Positions 30,464 through 33,070 of a stretch of 33,070 bases of DNA are shown in pieces. The notes beneath the pieces were generated by a model that had not been told where the DNA came from, did not search any database, and worked only from the letters and a program-made list of their open reading frames with translations. Position numbers and translations under genes: made by a program. Location: NCBI GenBank assembly GCA_026986255.1, contig JALSOX010000022.1, positions 1 through 33,070 on the forward strand, written 5' to 3'. The number at the start of each line of letters is the position of its first letter. Positions within the stretch are counted from its first letter, which is position 1. The DNA is from Desulfurococcales archaeon (lineage in GTDB: Archaea; Thermoproteota; Thermoprotei_A; Sulfolobales; NBVN01).

Positions 30464-30515
30464 CTATGAAGAAAGGTTAGTAAATAAAACAGTAAGTGTA
30501 GAGGAAACTCGTGGA

Positions 30516-30677
30516 TTACCTTCCTAACTTCTTTCTCTTGGGCCTTAAATCCTTACTTCCGCATCTGCGGCACTTCCTAGCCCCCATGGGATTCAGTGCT
30601 CCACACCTACGGCAGACCATCTTGTTCAGTACTCTTGCCTCAACAATCTTAAGCAACTCTGGATCCGTTATGGGCAT
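30516..30677 (-). CDS. rpl40e: Large-subunit ribosomal protein eL40
   Basis: This 53-residue gene, too short for usual ORF lists, was read by hand from the minus strand. It begins [19 protein letters not shown], has the zinc motif [18 protein letters not shown], and ends [10 protein letters not shown]. In eukaryotes it is made fused to ubiquitin; archaea make it alone. ATG 30677 has GGGGTGAAAGG upstream and a TTTTAAAG box about 40 bp away. Confidence 0.95.
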   Translation of the reverse strand: MPITDPELLKIVEARVLNKMVCRRCGALNPMGARKCRRCGSKDLRPKRKKLGR

Positions 30678-30825
30678 CCTTTCACCCCATCCAGCCCTTA
30701 GGTTAGTTGAGGGACTTTTAAAGCCTTACCTTACCCCGTTTAGGCATGCATAAAACGCGAAAGGTTTAAAGGTTAGATCCAAGTGTGGTTAGTGAAAACA
30801 AAGTTAGGTAGCGAGTTGATACGAA

Positions 30826-31344
30826 GTGAAGATACCGTTAGATCATGTATGCGTGCGGACTGGTGTGCTGTGTCCTAGATGTCAGCGCCTAGTGGAGAGT
30901 GGGGAAGTAGAGAAGTATGAAGTAGACGTTATGAGGGAGTTACTGAACTTAGAGGAGAGGCCTGATTTCAGATTCCTTAAGGATGCGAAGTACGTTAAGT
31001 CAATACTGACTCGTAACATGCTAGTACTCATCATAGAGGCCACCGACTCTAACATCCACCCAAGAATCCTTGGAAGATTAGGGAGAGCACTAGGCGAGAG
31101 GCTAAACACTAGGGTGAGGGTTATCAATAAGGCTCACGGAGACTTACGTGAGATAGCGCGGCAACTCATGTACCCTGCCAGGGTTATTGGTGTAAACACC
31201 TTATGGTTACCCGACGGTACCGTCGAGCACATCGTGAGAATACCTAGGTCAGACAGCAGGTACCTCCCAGCAAACACTACCGTGCTGGAAGACCTGCTCT
31301 CTAAGATAACGGGCATGAACGTTAGGATTAGAACAGGCATCTGA
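30826..31344 (+). CDS. NusA-like KH-domain protein
   Basis: An N-terminal Cys motif (HVCVRTGVLCPRCQRLVESG) is followed by EVDVMRELLNLEE and a KH-like segment (MLVLIIEATDSNIHPRILGR, LGRALGERLNTRVRVINK). The end (IGVNTLWLPDGTVEHIVRIP) is a strand-rich tail. Thermoproteota carry such short proteins labelled transcription elongation factor NusA-like. The three Cys plus His near the start could bind zinc. GTG 30826 gives MKIPLDH, the usual start. RNA binding is likely; a role in transcription is only by analogy. Confidence 0.75.
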   Translation: MKIPLDHVCVRTGVLCPRCQRLVESGEVEKYEVDVMRELLNLEERPDFRFLKDAKYVKSILTRNMLVLIIEATDSNIHPRILGRLGRALGERLNTRVRVINKAHGDLREIARQLMYPARVIGVNTLWLPDGTVEHIVRIPRSDSRYLPANTTVLEDLLSKITGMNVRIRTGI

Positions 31345-31346
31345 AT

Positions 31347-32573
31347 CTAGACTAACTTCAACCCGTCCCTTAAGAACTCACGAAGTAATACACTAGCGTA
31401 GGTTGCTGGACGCAATATGAAGCGCATTAAGAGCCTTTCACCAACCACTTCCCAAGATATGTCGCGGACATTAAAGTACGTTTCTCTTGCCCCGCTACGT
31501 AAGAATTTCCTGAACTCACTGATGGCTCTGAAGTTGGCTTCCTTCATTACCGATACGACGTAGCGCGTGCACATGTCCTTGCGTAACCCGGGCTTAGGCA
31601 GGGGAAATACCTCGCACACAGATACTAAGTTATCTAAGCCATCCGAGTACGCTATAGCCTTACTCAACGCAAGGTTAAACAGGTAAGCTTGATATGCTTC
31701 AACGAAGAACCTCAGGTACCACGGACCTAGCACCAGCAGGGCCTCCCTAAGGGATTTACCACGCATAATCGCCCTCAGTACTCGACGCTCTAAGTGAAAG
31801 GACTTTGGGAACAGCGTGTAGGACTCCCTTAAGTCTCCTCTCGCGTAGGCTTTCCTTGCCCTTAGCACTCTTCGTGACTCGTTATCTATTACTGTGGGGG
31901 CCAGTAAGGCATCAACAGCCCCCCTATAGTCCCCTTCAAGGAGTTTTTGCCCGATAATGTGGGATACGGGTCTCCGGAATCCGAACCTCTGGTACCCATA
32001 GAAGTTCGGAAAAGGCGCTGTTGACACTACCTGCAATACCCTGCGTAGCGTGCCCTCCTCCACACTGCCAATTCCGTCTATGGTGACCTCGAACACGTTA
32101 CCTTCTAAGTCACCGCGTTTTATCATGAACTGCCTGACATCCTTAAAGTAGAAACGGGCGGCACCATCCAACAATATGTACTTCTTCCTCAAGCGAAGAC
32201 CTGGCCTGCACTTAATGGTTACGTACTGGCATGTAAAAGCGTTGACGTCCTTCAAGCCAGCGTAACCTACTCTCGCGCCTGTTGCCCGTGTGAGGGCGTC
32301 AACCGCGTCTTTAGTTGAGACACCCACTTTACACAGGACGTACCTGACTGACTCCCTACGCTTGCATACGTATTCCCCTTCAGTGTCGTTTAGCGGTGTT
32401 GCTATGGATCCGTCGTCCCCCACCTCAAATACCTTGAATGAGGTTGGCGTGAATTTAAAGGTAGCCCCTGAATCTATGTAGATCTCCGGCCTTCCGTAGA
32501 CCGTCATGCCTATGAATTTATCCAATTCATTCCTGCTAACCTCATATGCAGGCAACGTGCTCCCCTCCGTCAA
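31347..32573 (-). CDS. truD: tRNA pseudouridine synthase TruD
   Basis: TruD/Pus7 makes pseudouridine 13 (and 35) in tRNA. The 408 residues contain the catalytic Asp in VGYAGLKDVNAFTCQYVTI, GNVFEVTIDGI, and FPNFYGYQRFGFRRPVSHII, the N-F-Y-G-x-Q-R-F-G signature. The TruD insertion domain follows (YTLFPKSFHLERRVLRAIMR). TTG 32573 overlaps the pth2 stop (TTGA), so the two are translated in series. The ends of TruD and the NusA-like gene face each other two bases apart. Confidence 0.95.
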   Translation of the reverse strand: MTEGSTLPAYEVSRNELDKFIGMTVYGRPEIYIDSGATFKFTPTSFKVFEVGDDGSIATPLNDTEGEYVCKRRESVRYVLCKVGVSTKDAVDALTRATGARVGYAGLKDVNAFTCQYVTIKCRPGLRLRKKYILLDGAARFYFKDVRQFMIKRGDLEGNVFEVTIDGIGSVEEGTLRRVLQVVSTAPFPNFYGYQRFGFRRPVSHIIGQKLLEGDYRGAVDALLAPTVIDNESRRVLRARKAYARGDLRESYTLFPKSFHLERRVLRAIMRGKSLREALLVLGPWYLRFFVEAYQAYLFNLALSKAIAYSDGLDNLVSVCEVFPLPKPGLRKDMCTRYVVSVMKEANFRAISEFRKFLRSGARETYFNVRDISWEVVGERLLMRFILRPATYASVLLREFLRDGLKLV

Positions 32574-32923
32574 AGAAGCCTCAGGTTCCCTGTCACCTTA
32601 TCCACAATTTCGGAAGGGGCTGGACCTATGCCTACAGTCGTTAGCGTCCCTGGAGGAAGCTCTGTATGGCCGGCATCTCTTATGATGGCCGCGGGCAGTC
32701 CCATACCTTTAGCCTTACCGTAGTAGAAAAGGAGATCCTCCTCCGATCCTCCCTTCAGGACAACTTTTTTCTGACCTTCCTCGAACCACCTCTCAAACCA
32801 CTCCCGCTTCACTTTGTAGGCCTCGAATGCTGCCGCGACCGCTGCATGCGCTACCTGCGCAGCTAGCTTTCCCCGGCTCATCCTAATGTCTGTCCTGACG
32901 AGTATTACCTGCTTGAAGTTCAT
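32570..32923 (-). CDS. pth2: Peptidyl-tRNA hydrolase Pth2
   Basis: Pth2 recycles peptidyl-tRNA dropped from ribosomes. The signature is FKQVILVRTDIRMSRGKLAA and QVAHAAVAAAFEAY, then KKVVLKGGSEEDLLFYYGKA, GLPAAIIRDAGHTELPPGTL and TTVGIGPAPSEIVDKVTGNL. The frame opens at GTG 32962, but the upstream partial gene ends at 32943. I therefore prefer ATG 32923 with GGGGGAG just before, giving the usual 117-residue length. TruD follows with a 4-bp overlap. Confidence 0.94.
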   Translation of the reverse strand: MNFKQVILVRTDIRMSRGKLAAQVAHAAVAAAFEAYKVKREWFERWFEEGQKKVVLKGGSEEDLLFYYGKAKGMGLPAAIIRDAGHTELPPGTLTTVGIGPAPSEIVDKVTGNLRLL

Positions 32924-32942
32924 CTCCCCCCACCCGTTAAAC

Positions 32943-33070
32943 CTATAGGGTTCTTGAGTCACCGCTGTTCTCCTTACTTAACTTAAGGATAACTTCCTTA
33001 AGTATAGATAACTTGCTACTCTCCTTACACTCTATGTAACATTGGCGATCTAGGACATCCATTACAATAC
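32943..33070 (-). CDS. C-terminal end of an unrecognised gene running out of the window
   Basis: One minus-strand frame is open from the right window edge to a TAG at 32943-32945. It encodes a tail with DVLDRQCYIECKESSKLSIL then KEVILKLSKENSGDS. It lies 19 bp before the pth2 ATG, on the same strand. The open stretch is only about 42 codons, so this is tentative. The amphipathic helix and two Cys give no family. Confidence 0.4.
   Translation of the reverse strand, partial: IVMDVLDRQCYIECKESSKLSILKEVILKLSKENSGDSRTL

Noticed and set aside
30511..30753. 80-codon plus-strand frame
   Set aside because: Shadow of eL40 on the opposite strand.
1..33070. CRISPR arrays, intact insertion sequences or prophage genes
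   Set aside because: No regularly spaced repeats, no intact transposase and no phage structural genes were seen on either strand.

Overview
The window is a stretch of archaeal chromosome, most probably from a thermophilic member of the Thermoproteota (Crenarchaeota). The gene content supports this: thermosome, ABCE1, the bifunctional FBP aldolase/phosphatase, an archaeosine-type TGT, the RNA polymerase subunit Rpo8, an SmAP3-like Sm protein, TFE, aMBF1, aTrm56, TruD, Pth2, eS17, eL40 and a KEOPS Cgi121 subunit. Four tRNA genes all encode CCA and two carry short introns with bulge-helix-bulge (BHB) geometry. Starts are often GTG or TTG, and AT-rich TATA boxes lie 25-40 bp upstream of many starts. 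No species can be named from the sequence alone.

Layout. 1-2000: a partial PD-(D/E)XK nuclease-like gene, a NapA/KefB-type antiporter broken by two frameshifts, and a small ubiquitin-like protein ending in Gly-Gly. 2041-3318: a cation-efflux transporter fused to a NifX/NifB-like domain. 3319-3771: a structured, probably non-coding region and tRNA-Arg. 3772-5728: triosephosphate isomerase and FBP aldolase/phosphatase (gluconeogenesis). 5871-9352: ABCE1, a candidate C/D box sRNA, a 28-residue Glu/Trp-only microprotein ORF, Cgi121, a second ubiquitin-like protein and eS17. 9454-16623: thermosome, an AK6-like kinase, a HerA-like ATPase, Rpo8, SmAP3-like, ArcTGT and a PAC2-family protein. 16623-18325: a PUA protein that looks like the missing C-terminal part of ArcTGT, then PAN. 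18450-22662: a tight operon of MBF1, HflX, Trm56, TFE, a DNA cytosine-C5 methyltransferase and a DUF2122-like protein. 22759-24640: a secreted protein, a small membrane protein interrupted by an in-frame TGA, and a winged-helix regulator. 24641-25564: tRNA-Gln, a decayed stretch containing fragments of the tRNA-Val locus, and tRNA-Val. 25565-29319: an accessory cell-surface locus. 29320-33070: structured non-coding DNA, tRNA-Cys, a nucleotidyltransferase-like protein, eL40, a NusA-like KH protein, TruD, Pth2 and a partial gene.

The most interesting part is 25565-29319. Two paralogous secreted beta-rich proteins have SipW-type signal peptides followed by an identical 12-residue mature start (MWSETLKVNVNV). 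They sit beside an ER-type (Ser-His) signal peptidase I with a large multi-membrane N-terminal domain and a DUF5305-like membrane protein. This arrangement resembles TasA/camelysin systems and the archaeal bundling pili built by donor-strand complementation, so I read it as a pilus or biofilm-fibre assembly locus. One subunit carries a DxDGDGD-type loop that looks calcium-binding. Other points worth attention are the Glu/Trp microprotein, the C/D sRNA with canonical 12-4-3-7-12 geometry, PAN without a C-terminal HbYX motif, the split ArcTGT, and the interrupted membrane genes.
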